64,000 nucleotides of DNA from Ornithodoros turicata (GCF_037126465.1 NC_088201.1:7817001-7881000), one strand, 5' to 3'; counted from the stretch's first letter, positions 21,986 through 36,900 are shown. The notes: generated from the sequence alone by a model not told the origin. Translations and numbers: made by a program.

Positions 21986-24900
21986 GTGAGTGGACATGAA
22001 ACTGGACACACCTGTGGGCAAAAGCCATCCGCTCATTGCTGGTTACTCCAGCTGGTTGCTCCAAGGTTGGGTTGTAGACCGGGAGGTGGTGGGTTCAAAC
22101 CCTCCCACCCCCTGTGTGCTATCTGAGGTTTCCCCGGGTTTATCGGCAGACTTTCCTGACTGACGTCGGCACAGTTGCCCCTGAAGTCGACCCAGGATGC
22201 GTACTAAACCCCCCTGTCTCCCCCTCCTTCCTGCTGTTCTCTCGCTCAATCAGTTGCTTCGCAACACGGGACTTAAAAAATAAAAAAAAGTGAACACGAA
22301 CAACTTCACTGGTACTGGCACATTCAAACAATTGCGAAAGCGTCCTCCTGACTAGTTGAATCGTGCATTAACGTTTTCCAGAAATTATATCATATTAATA
22401 ATTTGGCTTCGTAACATAAGTATCACTCCTTATTGGAGAATGGCTGTAAAATATCTTACGTATTTCAATAAAGCATTGCCACCGACTCTTCAAAGAAACT
22501 CTTTAAAAAAAAAATTATACATGCTCCCCTTTAAGGTCTTGCGTTGGTCACACATCCAGCCTGTTGAATACGTGAAAAGAACGGGCCGAAATGTTCCCCG
22601 AGCATTAACAACATCGATTGCGCTTTACCTTGCAGTCAAGTTTTTCGAGAAGAACTGGAAAGGATCATTGAGTCTCAGCTCTCCGAGGGATACACACCAT
22701 CCAACATGGCTGCTCTGCAGCAGGTGACTGAACTTCTCCTTCCACATGCAACAAAACAGTCTACTTTGAGGGGTGGCCGTGGACTGATGCCCGTCAACGA
22801 CGTTCGAGGAGTGGACGGCTTGCGGTACTCCAAAGGGGAACGCCTGCTGAGGTGCAAATTGGCTGCTCTCTGCCGCTTGCTGGACGCCTACGGCTGGACA
22901 ACCACAGCTTTCAACCACGTCACAGTAAGAGCATGTCGTGGTCGCTACAAACGGGCATGTTTTACGCTGTTTCTTAAATCAGTTCTTCTGGGCTTATGCT
23001 GTGGGGCTTCTCAGCAACTACGTGATTGATGATTGACCTTTTGAGTACTGGAATTGGCATAATTTCAGGCGTATTAGCCGTGGCTCGTGCGCGATTTTTT
23101 TTACTCACAGGCGCTCTGCGGCTTATCCATAGACCCTGATGTTTTAGGGTTCAACCTGATTTTTCCCCCGAATTTGCACCCCGAATTGAGGTTCGCCTAT
23201 CTAGGGTTAAACCCGCTTTCTACCTTCAAAACTGCACCTAGGCTAGGCACCTCGAGGCATCGACATACTAGTTTCTCACAAAATATGCGACTGGCCCCTT
23301 ACTTCTGGCACCCTGGAAAAACGGTACAGTGAACGTTTATTCTACAATAATGCCCGATTTATCCCCGAACTCAGTCTGATGGTAACTTTCTGCCCAAATT
23401 TGCACGAATTTTCGACATCAATTTAATTACCCGATTTCTACCCCCCAATTTGGAAAAATATAAAACCCAAAAACTTCGGGGTCTACTTATCCGCCAGTGC
23501 GGCTTATCTGATGACTATTTTTTCCTGGTATTTTCCCCATATACCGCTTTTAACGAAAGGGCCGACAGTGTCTCACTCTCTGGAACAGCACTGCCCTGCC
23601 GATGCACGCGAACAGTGCTTAACAGGGACGGGTCCACATTCGAGTAGATTGATCTTCCTGGTGCATTCCCCGCTTTAGCAGCTTTAACGAAAGTGGTGAC
23701 ACTGTTTGGCGTCTTCTGGAAGACCACTGACCCATCAATCCATGAAAAACGCCCAACAAGGGCACAATCCGATTATTGGTAGAACTCTAGAGCTGACCTC
23801 CTTTGTTGTACACTATGCCGACCCCGGAGTATGGACTACAGGGTTTATGGCGTTCTCTATGGTCTCCTTTGTCGCACAAATCAGTCCTCTCGTATTGCCC
23901 GCGGCTTATCTGCACAGAAAATTTCCAAAACGTTCCTAGAAACGCGTCCTGCAGCTCATCTGCGGTGCGGCTTATACGCGTGAGATTACGGTACGTAAAA
24001 GTGCCCTTCTTGGCACTCTTGTCACAGATCATTGAGTTACGCAGAGACTTTTCCCCCATTTTGGGTCTCCCAGTTTGTAAGACACAGTCACAAGCAGAAA
24101 TGAACATTAGGATGTTCAGGCTCTCTTAAAAAGCGTTTTCCTTTTCTCTCATTCCGAAAGGTACGTGTGAGCCAGGACCAGGAGCACTTCCTGGTGAACC
24201 CATTTGGGCTACTCTACCACGAAATGACTGCTTCGACCCTGCTCAAGCTGGACATGCAGGCCAATGTGATTGACTCTGGCATGACAACATTTCACTTCAA
24301 TCGACCCGCATTCATGAACCACACTGCAATTCATGCTGCCCGTCCTGATGTTAAGTGTATCATCCACGTGCAGCACCCACCTTGTGTGGCGGTTAGTTCG
24401 CTTCAACTTTTTTTTTCTAATACAATAATGATCAGAACTCGTCGTGACCAGTGGTTGAGATTCTTCCCTTTTCTATTTACTGTGTCATTGTAACTGCTCT
24501 TGCCTCTTCTCTGTTTCTTCTTTTTTCTTTTCTTTTTAAGGAAGAAGGTACGTTAAGTCGATGCCGCATGTTCATTTCACATTAGCTTCACGTTTACGGA
24601 GCTCGTAGTGCCCATGCTTAGTCTTATGCGAGATTGCTAAGAGCTGTTTAATAATCCACCAGAAAGGATTGATTGTAAATAAATATCTGCAGGTATCCTC
24701 GATGAAGTGTGGTCTCTTACCCATTACTCCCGACTCAGCCCTCCTGGGTGACGTCACGTACCATGAATACACAGGGAGTATTGCACAGAGCCTGGGTCCA
24801 TCCAGCAAGGTGAGTCCTTTAGTAGCTCGTTTGTTGCTCAAAGAATAGTCGGCATAGCTAAGTATAAATTATAGCTGCATTTGGAGTCGCTCCAACTCTC

Positions 24901-27900
24901 TGTCATGTTCAGGTGCTCTTCGTGCGGAACCAAGGCGTCTACGTCTGTGGAGACTCCGTCGAAGATGCTTTCTCTCTGCTGTGCTCAACAATTGAAGCAT
25001 GCGAAACTCAGGTACGGATCTTTGCTACGACTGGTAGCTTTGTGTGCTGTCATTATTTACTCCCAATTCTGCCGGGAAATCGTCCCAAAAGGGTATTGAG
25101 GGTTAAGTCAAACATCATAATATTTAATCGTTTCGAACGTAGTCCAGATACCGAAAATATCCTCAGTTTGACATTGGCCAGGATGCTCCTGCTTGTACCA
25201 GTGTGCATTAGTGGACTAGTAGAAATGCAAACTGGTGTTACAAATTCTGCTGCGTAACACTTATTGCAGCGAAATCTGGCATTCACGGAAAGCAGAAGAG
25301 TACCATAAATGCTCGCGCAGGAATGAAACCCTTATAGATAGAGCCTGAAGTTTTCGGGAAATATTCTTTTCTAAATTCGGGGGGGTAAAAATCTGGTAAA
25401 TAAACATGTGCACTAAATTCGTGCGAATTCGGGTGAAAAAACTTCCATTACGCTAAAATCGGGGAGAAATCTGGCTCAGTTATTCAAACTAACTGTAGTG
25501 ATTTGGTACAGATGGTGATGTAACTACATTTTTCTGCCAAACAAGTAAGTTGGTGCATTCCTACAGACATCCCAGAGAGGGCAATTTGCCTGGCAAAAAT
25601 CGGGTTTCACCCTAAAGAGGTAACCTTCAATTCGGGGAAGAAACCCTAAAACTTCAGGCTCTACTTATAGACAGCAAAAAGCATCTTTTGGTGACCCTCG
25701 TGAAATTTTACAATGAACAGCCACTGCTGTTGCCTGGCCCGTTCCGAATTTATCCGACCCTTTTCTCACGCCTCCGTAAAGTGTGTGCGTCAGAAAACTT
25801 CCGCCCTACACCTACGCTGTCCACATTTTGGCTCAGTAATATTACCGTGACGTTTCAGATGAAGCTGGCTCCCATTGGCTTCGAAAATGTGCACCTCCTT
25901 TCCGAGGATGCCCAACGCAGCGTTCGTGAGGAGCACGCACGCTCGCGCTCGGACGAACCGATCCACGGGGGAGACGAAGACAAAGAGAAGGCAGACCCGA
26001 AGGAAAAACCCAAGCGTTGGCGCCCGTGCGACGTCGTCTTTGAGGCACACATGCGAGCTCTCGATAATGCGGTGGGTTTCCCTTGCGCGTCACCTGATAG
26101 CGAAGCGACATTGTTGCTCTCGTTGTGCCAATCGGTACGGATATCTCTGCAGGGTTTCAGAACTGGGTACGTGTACCGGCAGCCCCTGCTGCGTAACGAG
26201 CAGCCTCGCTTCACAACGGACGTGGCAGTCCCACCTTCTGCAAGCTCTGTGTCACAGTTCCTCGAGGAGGACAAATGGCTCAGGTACGATGGCTGTTCAG
26301 TAAGATCGTACATTTCGTTTGGAACGTTCGCCGAAATACGGATAGGTGTGGGAGCCGTCGAAAGGAATGGCTACCCGACAACCTGTTACTAAACTTGTAA
26401 GCCTTGTACTAGAGTCACTGAATAAGCTTTGCTTCAGAGTATTAATTAAATAATTAATTAATTGTATTAATTAATTCAGAGTTTTAATGATCTTCTTTAT
26501 CAGTGGTCTTTGTCGCTCATGATCTCTGTTGTCTCGCGACGTAAACCCCAAATTATTATTATCAATAGTCTTGGAGAGCATGTTGAAAGAAGCAGTGAGG
26601 ACTAAATTTATTAGTTAGTAACATACCTTTTTTAGTATGCATCAAGTGTGCTTTTTTTCTAGGCCATTTTGCCTTGCCACGGCTAGTTTTTTTTTTTTTT
26701 TTTTTTGTCTTATGTTCAGCTTTTTATTCTTGAGCCGTGTGGCAAATAGCGATTATTGCGTTCTTGTCTTTGAAGTTTGAGCTAACATATTATACATGTA
26801 GTTCGGCTATCTATGCTGCTGTCGTAAGTTTCTATTAAAAAATCTACAACGAATTTGTGGCTTTTTTGATATCTAGGAGTTATATGTGATTGTGAAGGCC
26901 TCACGATATAATTATTTCTACGTTCATGATAGGCGTTCGTCCTATCCTTCACTGGGTGGTACACTGCTATTCTGCGTTTTCAAAATAAGTCTAAACTTGA
27001 GACGTGTGTGGAGCAGAACCTGTGAGAGCTTAGTGGGCACTGTTCTATGACACCATTTGACCAGAAAGGCATAGGCTTGAAGAAGCTCTCATTGCCATCC
27101 CCCCAGTCCTAGATTCCTTAGTATAATGCGCCTTCTCATTTTACAGTCCTCTGAAGAAGTTGCTGGACGGCAAGAAAACTCAGGACAAGCTACGCTGGGT
27201 GAACTCTCCAAACACGTACCAGCGCGTCGAAGTCCTCGAAACTGGCACCACCGACCCCAAGAAGATCACAAAGGTACCCCAGTAACTGGCTCGAGCTAGC
27301 TCGTTACCTTCACACTTGGGGCTCCTTGCTAACCACACAAGGCATTTTTACGAGTGTGACAATTTTTTTGTGCACCTTTCTTTTCCATAGCCGAAGAAGA
27401 GCTTGTAGCACTAGTGACAGAAGCTGCAAAATTGAAGTACCCACGTGACACGTACATCGTGCTGCATTGAGATTAGCCTTGGCTTTCCACCTAGCTACGT
27501 GCTTTTGTATCTGTGCCGCGAGCCCTTCCCTCATCGGACTTCCGTGTCTGTCTGATGTCTAGCTTATAGAGTATAAACGGGCACCTGTGGCGCAGTTGTT
27601 GGCATTATTTCTTCTTCTTTACTAACTACGTGTAATAGCCTCATTTTATTTGGCACCTCTCTCGGCTGTGCTTGAAGGCGGGGCGGAGACGGGGCAACTA
27701 ACGTCCCCCCGAAGATGGGGGCGAGTTTATGGGGCTTGTGGAAGTGTTCAAGGAGCAGTTTGTACAGTACAGGCCGCGATAATTTGTGTACTGTTTGTGG
27801 GTAGCGATAGGATTTCCTCGTAATGGGGAAACGACATTCCACCGATTGCTGTCTGTGTGGTCAGCTAATGTTGTGAAGCAAGTGTGTGTGTCCTCATTTG

Positions 27901-30900
27901 GGGCCGTGCTACCAGCCAATGAGCGTACGCCTGCTCGGGAAGACAAACTAGGAGAGTGGCCAACTTGTTGTCGAAAATCTTGTGAAGCACGAGGTAACGC
28001 AAGTATTTTTGGAAGCATACTCTATTTTTGCTCTAAATAAAGGTGCCCTGCTAAAGTGTTATAAAAATGTACGTGCATGCTTGAAAGCTTTTATGCGACA
28101 ACTTGAATTGGTGCGAAAGCTGTGCACCGCGGGTGTTTTGAAAAAAAAAAAAAAAAAATGTTAGAAAGTTCGTTTGCAAAATAGCCCGCTCTCAGTATAG
28201 TTTTCTGTCTGCCTGGCTTGCATTAACTATGCAGTTTCTGATCTTAACCTTGAAGCATCCAATAAGTCTCATTTTAATAACCTTCTTTATCAGTAAGACT
28301 ATTAATAAAGAAGTCGCTCATGATCTCTGTTGTCTCGCGACATAAACCCCCAATTATTACTATCAATAGTCTTGGAGAGCATGTTGAAAGAAGCAGTGAG
28401 GACTAAATTTATTAGTTAGTAACATACCTTTTTAGTATGCAGCAATTGTGCTTTTTTTCTGGACCATTTTGCCTTGCTGCGGCTAGTTTTTTTTTGTTTT
28501 TTTTGTCTTATGTTCAGCTTTTTATTCTTGAGTCATTTGTGGCAAATAACGATTATTGCGTTCTTGTCTTTGAAGTTTGAGCTAACATATTATACATGTA
28601 GTTCGGCTATCTCTACTTTAAGGAGGCGAGAGATTAGAATTTAGCATTTACAGTGTTTTTGTACATTGTTTTGGCTAGTAGCTGGGAGTTTTTCTTTGAG
28701 TGACTTCTTGCCTGAAATTCCTGATCGCATGCTGCAGGTTGTTTGTTAATGAGTGTGCTTTGAGGATTCTCTCACCATTACAACCATTGGGTACAACCTA
28801 CGACTTGAAGGTGGTTAGTTTCTCTAGATTATGCAAAGCCATTCCTTTGCCATATAATATTTACCAGTTTGCCAATAATTCCAGTTGTTTGTAACCTAAA
28901 GTAATAGCTGAGTGTTTAGGGGATTTGTGTGGACCAGCCAGTCTTAAACTTGCCTGTCTTGTGAGTGTGAGCATCAGCTGTGATCAGGAATTTACTGGAG
29001 TGCTCTTACTTGTAATCTTAGTCTATTCTTATATTCCTGTCAGTATTACGATGCTCATCTTGAAACCACTGCCCTATGCTGATTCTTACAGAACCCAAGA
29101 TGTAGTGTGTAGAGGGTGTTCCAAGCTTGAACACTGTTTTTTGCTTTTTATATTCCCTGTATTGTAATAAACAAGTTTTGTGGAGAGTTAATAATCCTTT
29201 CAGGACGCTCTTATCTGTAGTTGTTCTAAGAAGGGTTACTCGACTTACTGCGAGAGAATTGTACACGTTTATTGTTTCTGTGCCCAGGTAGCTTTATGGA
29301 ATACAGCTGGAAGCACTTGACAGCAGCTTTTTTTTTTGGATTTCACAAAGAAATTTTTCAGAGAAAATTCAGAGAAAAATAGCCAATGTGGCTTACTATG
29401 ATATGCAGCCCTTGAGCATAAATTATGTGGCAGTAACCATCAAAATGGACGAAACTGGTTTGTGTTCTCGATGACCGCTGCAAGTCTGTGGCTTTGTGCC
29501 TCGGCCCTAAATTTAGTGACTTTATTCGACAAAGAATTCCCAGCACCAACGCTGAAGAGATATGCAGCGATATTTTGCGCCACTGTGCCAAAATCTACCA
29601 GTTGGATCAGTGGAAAGGGTCGCTGCATTAAAAACTTGACGGCGAAGGAATTTGTAGGACAGTTTTTTTGTGGTTCAGGCCAACATTGAGTTGAACAGTT
29701 ATTTTTACAGGAGCATTGCGTCCCTGTGTCATGCCAACCTCATCCGCACCCGTGGCCATAATCTTGTCAACTGATCTAATTGGCCCCTTTTATCTTTAAC
29801 AGTTTGAGCTGTCCTTTTTCCTTTCTGTGTGAGTTGTATGACTTGAGTTTTGTTTGTTTGACTGATCTGTTTTGTTTCTCTTCCCTAGTGGGTAGAAGTT
29901 GGAGGGAGTGGGGATGCTGATTCAGTAAGCTTGCATTTGCTATTTGTTTAGTTATAATCACTCTAGCTCTCCCTGTGCTAGTTGTCTTATCGATTGTTCT
30001 TTGCCCTCCCCTTCCGGTTACTTATCCGTTTAATTGAGCATGCATTAGAAACACATGTTTACTTCTTCTACCTGAACATGTACATATCCTTTACGTTCTG
30101 CATGCCTTCTCTGATGACTGCTGTCCCTATCTAGCCCTCCGGAGTCCTCAAGCTCCTTTCAGTTATTTTCCGCACGTTTTCTTTTTTTTTTTTCCCCGTG
30201 TGAGATGCTGAGATTATTTGTTTTACTCCCTTCATAGCAACCTTTTTGGTTTTTCTAGTTTCTAGTTTAGAAGACAGGTTTTTCATGTAGGTGCTTTGCA
30301 GAATGTGTAAGACTGCCTAGTGCAGCAGGTGCTTTTTTTCGCTTTTGAGGAACTAATCTTCATGCTCCGATAGAGGTTTTACACTCTGACTTTTCTTCTG
30401 CAGTGGGTACAAGAAGGTTCCCCTTCCCATTCCACATCTGTAAAAATAGACACGTCCCATCAGTTTGTCCCGAAAGGCACTGACCCAGGAGAGTTTAAAC
30501 GCAAGCAGAAAGAGGTCAGTTGGATTTTTTTTTAAGAAATCCCCCGTGCCACAGACTGCACTGCACTTCCATTTGTAACGTTTCTCTGGGGGTCAGATGT
30601 AAGGGTATGCGTTGCCTAACGTGCTCGGATACCTGGAGACGGTGCGAGTGCTTTTGAAGTCTGGCGAAACGTTCAACTGGAGCTGCATGGCTTTTTGTTC
30701 GTTTTTGTATTCTTGCATGTGCATTATGTGATGCATGCCTCTGTTAGCATTTGTCATCTTTCTGAATCGTGCCCCCCACTCCCTTAAGGCATTCCCTAGA
30801 CTAAGGTGCACATAAGTGGGTGTGTAAGGGAGAGTGTTCAGTAAGCGATAGTGTGTGTGTTAGAATATTTTGAGGAAAAGATGTAACCTGCTGTATTCTG

Positions 30901-33900
30901 TCTGCCTGGCTGCTTTACAATAAATACTAGATTTCACATCCCGTGTGCGGTTCTTGACTTCTCTTACTGGGCATCGAGGCTCCACATGCGCAGTGTTCAT
31001 CCTTGATGGTGAGCCCAAAGTGATGCATACCTGAATAAGGAAAGATGGCAAATGCTCTTTACAACTTTTTCGGTTGATGTTTTTTATTAGAAATTAATTT
31101 GAGCGAACAGCATACATTCCGTGGGCAATTTTTTTGCCATTTGTGTTGCTCTCCTGCAGTTGAAAGAGAATCGTCTCAACTCGAAGATTAACGCTGGCCC
31201 TCAGTCGAACCTGCTGGAGGGTGTAACTTGGGAGGAAGTAAAGAAAATGCAGGTGCGTTACTTTTGCTGTACTTAGTGTTGCCAAACGTAAGTAATTAAT
31301 ATTTTCAGTGGTTAACTACTTTGACATATATCCCAAACCGCAGTAAAGGAAACTTCGGTGCGTAGGTGGGACAGTGAAAAATAGATGAGGTTAACTCGTT
31401 AGATTTTGTTGCATGAATCTCGAGATTTTGAGATTTCTTAGTTTGTACTATGGGAACCAAGGAGAGATACTACAAATTAGAATTCATAATGCCTGCATTA
31501 CAGAGGTAGAGTATCTTTAAGTACTGTAATCAAATCCTACCACCGGCTGTGCTGTCTGAGGTTTTCCCCCGTGTTTTCCCGAAGGTTTTCCTGAAGAATG
31601 TCTGCACAGTTCCCCCTGAAGTCTGCCCAGAAAGCATACTAACCTCCTCCCATCCCCCACTCCTTCCTGCTGTCCTCGCTTCGTGGCGCTAACACGGAAT
31701 AAAAAAAAAAGAATCCTAATCACATGGTCCCCCCCCCCCCTTTTTTTTCCTTCCCAAATCATGGAGTCTAGGTTGCCCCTGGTTTAGATTCCCTGTCCAC
31801 TTATGACAGTATCCTACCACGTTTGGCTTTCAGCCAATCTTAGTCAGGTGCAGATCCAAACCCTCACCTTGAGGGGGGCAGATTCTTTGTCGAAGCACCT
31901 AGCGGGGATGGGGAGAGGGGGAAACCTAATGATTTTGGGAGGGGTGACCCCTTCCCCTGGATTTACCACTGTTCCTAGTATTCTTCGAAATGGAGCAAGT
32001 TTTGGCTTGTGCAAGTTGACAGCACTGGAGGTGTAAGAAGAAAGTGGCAATGCTTACAGGATGCTGTAATGAGCGCAACGGGAGACCAAGTGATTCTCGT
32101 GGGAGCTGCTTCCAAGGGTATCATCCAGAGGGACTTCCAGCATAATGCCATGGTGTACAAAACGGCGTACAGCAAGAATCCCTTTGACAATGTCAGCGAC
32201 AGCGACTTAGAAGAATACAAGCGCATTGTTGAGAAGAAGCAGCGCGGGGAGCCAAGTAAGCCCGGTCATTGCTCTGTGATAAGTTTTGTGCTGTAGTCAT
32301 TGTTTCACAACTGGCTGCTTAGTCATAGCCCATAGCATCAGCGGGTACCGGAATGCGGAGTCGTTCCGAGGGGAGGGTGGTAGACGTCCCCAGGCACCTT
32401 CCCCATGGGGGGCACCCATGACCACGTTCCAGGATCTGCTGATAAACTTGGGCAATAAAGCGAGAGCGGAGAGAATTTTCACTTGCTGATTGGAAGCTTT
32501 TCATTTCGCTTTTCTGACTGAATCTCTCTTTAGAACTTCGAAGTGTGGAGCATTTGTGCAACAACGGAAATTAACGTGTGTGTGTAGCTAAACATGAAGA
32601 GCATATGTAAATTATGTACCTGGCTATCGCTGTGCAATCTTCTTGGACAGTGCATCTAGAAAGTGGTGCGATAGAGGGGCCTCGTATTTTTATCCTGCTC
32701 CAGGTGGAAGGCCTAGGGACGGCTCTGCCAGAGTGTATCGTGAATAATATTCAGGGTTTTGAAGATGGGAAAAAGTGAGGGTTAGGAGCATGTAAATACC
32801 AGACTACCCTTAAACTAACGAAAGAAAACATGACGTGTCAATCACTGCGCGATTAATATCGGGTGTAATTACAAATAGCTAATGTAAAGTGATTTGTTCA
32901 TAACTCTGTGGAAGTGCTGTGCACAGAGTAACAGCAGTGGTGTGAGCCAACTGAACTAGTACTACGTTCCTATTAAAGACTACTATGTTGCTGTTTGATA
33001 ATGTTAGTGATGTTGACGGATAAGTCATCCTCTCCAGTTGAAGAAGATATTCCAGAGAGCTTGAAGCCTCTGCTTGTGGAGCCAGTGTCCGTACCAGAGC
33101 ACACGTCAAGTCCAGCCCAATCCCCTCCCCAGTCTCCCACTTCGCCTGCGTCTGACGAAGAAGGTATGTGTTGCGCAACTTTTTCTCGAGTTCCCATTTA
33201 CCCGAAATAAATTTGTCAGAGCCTCGATTCCCCAGCCAATTAGTGTGAGCCCCATGTGAGTATGCGTGAAACTATCGCAAGCATATGCACTACTAGTGCT
33301 ATAAGTACACTGGGGAGCAGTACATTCATGCAGCTGGCCGATTACAGATATATTTTTTAACCATAATCTGCAACAGCGAATGAAGCATAAAAAAATCTTG
33401 CTACCTTGTGCAGTAGTGTTGGTGGCAATAGGGCAGACATCTAGAAGGAAATAGAAATGGTGGGCACTTTTTTTACTTGATCATTAGGGCAGGTGGTGAC
33501 AAATCACCTCGCAGACTTCAGTGGTACACACACGTTGATGCAAATCATAGTATCTTCCTTGGTTTATTGAAGAAATTATTACCTGAGGCCAATTGAGGTT
33601 ATTTATTATGTACGAGACCTTCACTGTTCTTACCGTGGCGTGCGTGTATGCAGTCATGTTATGTTTGGTTACTGAAATATGTGGGTACATAACACGTAGC
33701 AAGCACTTTGAAACCTTGCATCTTCTAGACACTAGCGTTAATAGGTGGTGACACATTTTTATTTGACCTGCAACTTTTTCGTTTTGACTAGCAAAGGGCA
33801 AATCGACAACGAAGTACCTTCATCCCGAGCCACAGATTATCATCACTGACGGTCAGTTTTCGTAGTCTGGCAAGGACTGGCTCTATATGCGATAGTTTCT

Positions 33901-36900
33901 GTCCTCGTGGCACCGTACTAAATTTGTCCTCGTCACTAACACATCACCTTCCACATCTGGTTAACCGTCGCACTCCACTGTCGACATAATACTAAACAGT
34001 CTGGTTCCGTGTAATTGTGTGTCTCTGTCCGTGTGTGTGTGTGTGTGCGTGCACCATAGTGAGCTGATTCATGCACTGCAGTTTGAGTAAACTTGATTGT
34101 ATTTGCTCCAGAGCTTACATGCTATCCAGAGTTGTGAATAGTATTCTGTGTGGTAGTAGTGTTCTAAAGGATTGTCCAGCTGGGTGGCTTTCTGTTGAGA
34201 TGCGCACAGGCAAGTGAGCGTTGGCAACCAGGTGGCTAACTTCGAATCTACCATGAAAGCTGTGCATTGAATTTTACGTGACATTGTGCTTGCTGGAGTT
34301 AGTTCTGATTTGTTTGTACCAAGCTAGCAACATTGAGTCAGTTGCTACACATTGTTGCATATGCCAGGGTTTTCTTTAACCCGAATCCCGAACTTCTATG
34401 AGTGAACGTCCCATATGCTAAATTTGGAGGACACGTTTACAATCCCTGGCAGATGCAGATGTATCATTACGGGTGTGTGTGTGCGCAAACATTCAAAATC
34501 TAGTGTATGGATTGAAAGATGGGGTTATATTTGAATGTAGTGCTTTTTTTTTTTTTTTTTTCATTTATTTTTGCAGAAATTTGGCAGGTGATTATTTGTA
34601 TTTATTTTGTATTGGTATGTTTTACCAGTAATATTTACTGTAGAAGTCATTATTTTAATGCGGAAGATATTTTCGCGTTGTTGGGTAGAACTGACCAGAA
34701 ACGCGATTAGCAGGAACCTAAAATTCACGAGAGATGCCAGGATCATGGTTCATTTTTTCCGCTCCTATCACTTTAAGGACAAATCCTATGAGTTACATTT
34801 CAAGAAAGGCGCATCCCGGTGTTTCTCCTAGTTTTTGGTGAGTTGGGGCAACAATACACTCAAGGCCAGGACATGCCCTGGTTTGGTCAGTGGCTGAGAT
34901 TGTGGAAGCACCGTTTTGTGAAACGCATGCTACTCATTGTAGTCACTCTAGGAGAAAGCCTAAAATGGTGACTAAATTCATACAGATACCTTTGCGTTTT
35001 ACGTCTTGGGTGGTCCCAGCAACTGTTCAGTACGTTGACTGGGTATCACGCAGTACTTATCTTCAGAATTTAACGTCAAAAGTGGGTATGGCATTCACGG
35101 GTACTTAAATTTGCACTTTTTTTTTTGTCCACGCAAGTCGTGACGACCATCCTTGCGTTTGCTGACCAAGAGCGAGGGAGGCTCCGCCTCCTGGTTCCGG
35201 GCCAATAGGAGGACTCGGAGGGCAGGCACTTCCCAAGCCTCTGCTCTCGCCTAAGAGATGGTGCACCAATCTAACCAACTGCTTTGCCGTCCGTTAACCA
35301 GCAGCTGCCGCTGTTTTGCCTGCCACAAGGCTTCTGCCATGGTGCACCAATCTTGGCCTCGTTCCCATGTTGACGGATGGCAAAGCTGTTGGCTAGGTTG
35401 GTGCGCCATGGCAGAAGCGGCAGGCGGAATAACGGTAGCTACACTCCTGTCTAAGCCTCGTTGAGCCGTTGATTAGATTGGTGCGCCACGGCTGAGGCCT
35501 CGCGACACGCTAAACAACGGAAAGTGCCTACCCTCCGTGTCCTCCTATTGGCCAGCATCCAGAAGGCGGAGCCTCCCTCGCTCTTGGTCAGCAAATGCAA
35601 GGATAGTCCCCGGCTTTAGCTTGCGAATATCGGGGCAAGATCTCGTCTGCAGTCGTTCCGAGCGACATGTTGCCAGGAGATGTTTCTGCAATTATAGGAT
35701 GCAAATCCTGAACACTTAAGTAGAGTTGTAGTAAGTGTGATAGACACTGCTGCATGTTAGCCAGCAGACACTTGTAACCCCTTTTAGGCATGTTTGCATG
35801 AGGCACGACCTCTTCTCTAACTGCATGCAGATTCCAAATCCAGCGCTCGAGTGAAGAGGTCCCTGTCGTCTCGGCTGGCTACAGAAGGTAAGGCTCACTC
35901 CTCTGTGTGACCAGCATGGAACACTCAGTCTGCTTTTGTGCATTTGTTAGGTCTCTTTTCATTTGCTGCAAGGAACAGTTGAGTTATGGGTTTGACTGTG
36001 GCATAAACGCAGGCCAGCTGGTGAACGAGATCCATGAGGAAACACAGCCTGAGCTTGTCGTCTGTGTCATCCTTATTTGTTTGCTGCCTAAGCTCAGGCT
36101 GTGTTCTCCATGGGTTTCGCTGTTTGGCTACCGTGTGCCTGCACTTCCTTTTGGCAAGAGTAGTACTTTTATCCTTACAAGAGTCTTCACTTTGGTTGAC
36201 ACAGGATGTCTCACTAATGCCAACACCAGTATAGATTATTGGAATTGTAGTGGAAATGGGGCAAAGTATTTTCGTCGTTTATTTTGTGGTCATGGTTGTT
36301 GTCACACCTTGTTTGCATTGTGGTCATGCCCAGAATGTTGTGTTGAGGTTCTGTGGCATAGTGTGTTTTTGACATAGCTTTTGCAATTGCATGGCTTGTT
36401 GCATGGCGTTGCATGATGCTAGCTGCTGAAGAAGAGCGTATCGTCGCACAGCAGTTTGGTCGCCGGGCTCAATCCGAGCGCAAACCCAAGCGGCACAGTA
36501 AGTTGTTAATGTTCAGAGATAAGGTGCAAAAATACATCTAGAGGCTCTCACTGTTTTTTGTTTGTCATCGTCTTCACTTTGCCTGTCTTATGATGCATTA
36601 TCGAGGATTTTGTTTCTGAAAGTTTTAAATTGATAGTGCCCTTTGCTTGAACATGGCTCAGTTGATTTGTGCTGTGTGTCTAATCTTTATAGCGATATTG
36701 CTTGCATAGTAGTTGCCTCAGCTTTGTTGCTGGTTGTAGTCTCGTGTTTACGTACTTGCTACGAAGATGCAACACTGCGGTATTGTTTAACATTTGTACT
36801 GTGTCAGTTGTAATGGTCTTGTGCCGAGATATGCAAACTAATGGATCCTTCGTCATCATGCCTCGGTCAGTAAGAGATTTTCTGGAACTTGGGAGAACAA

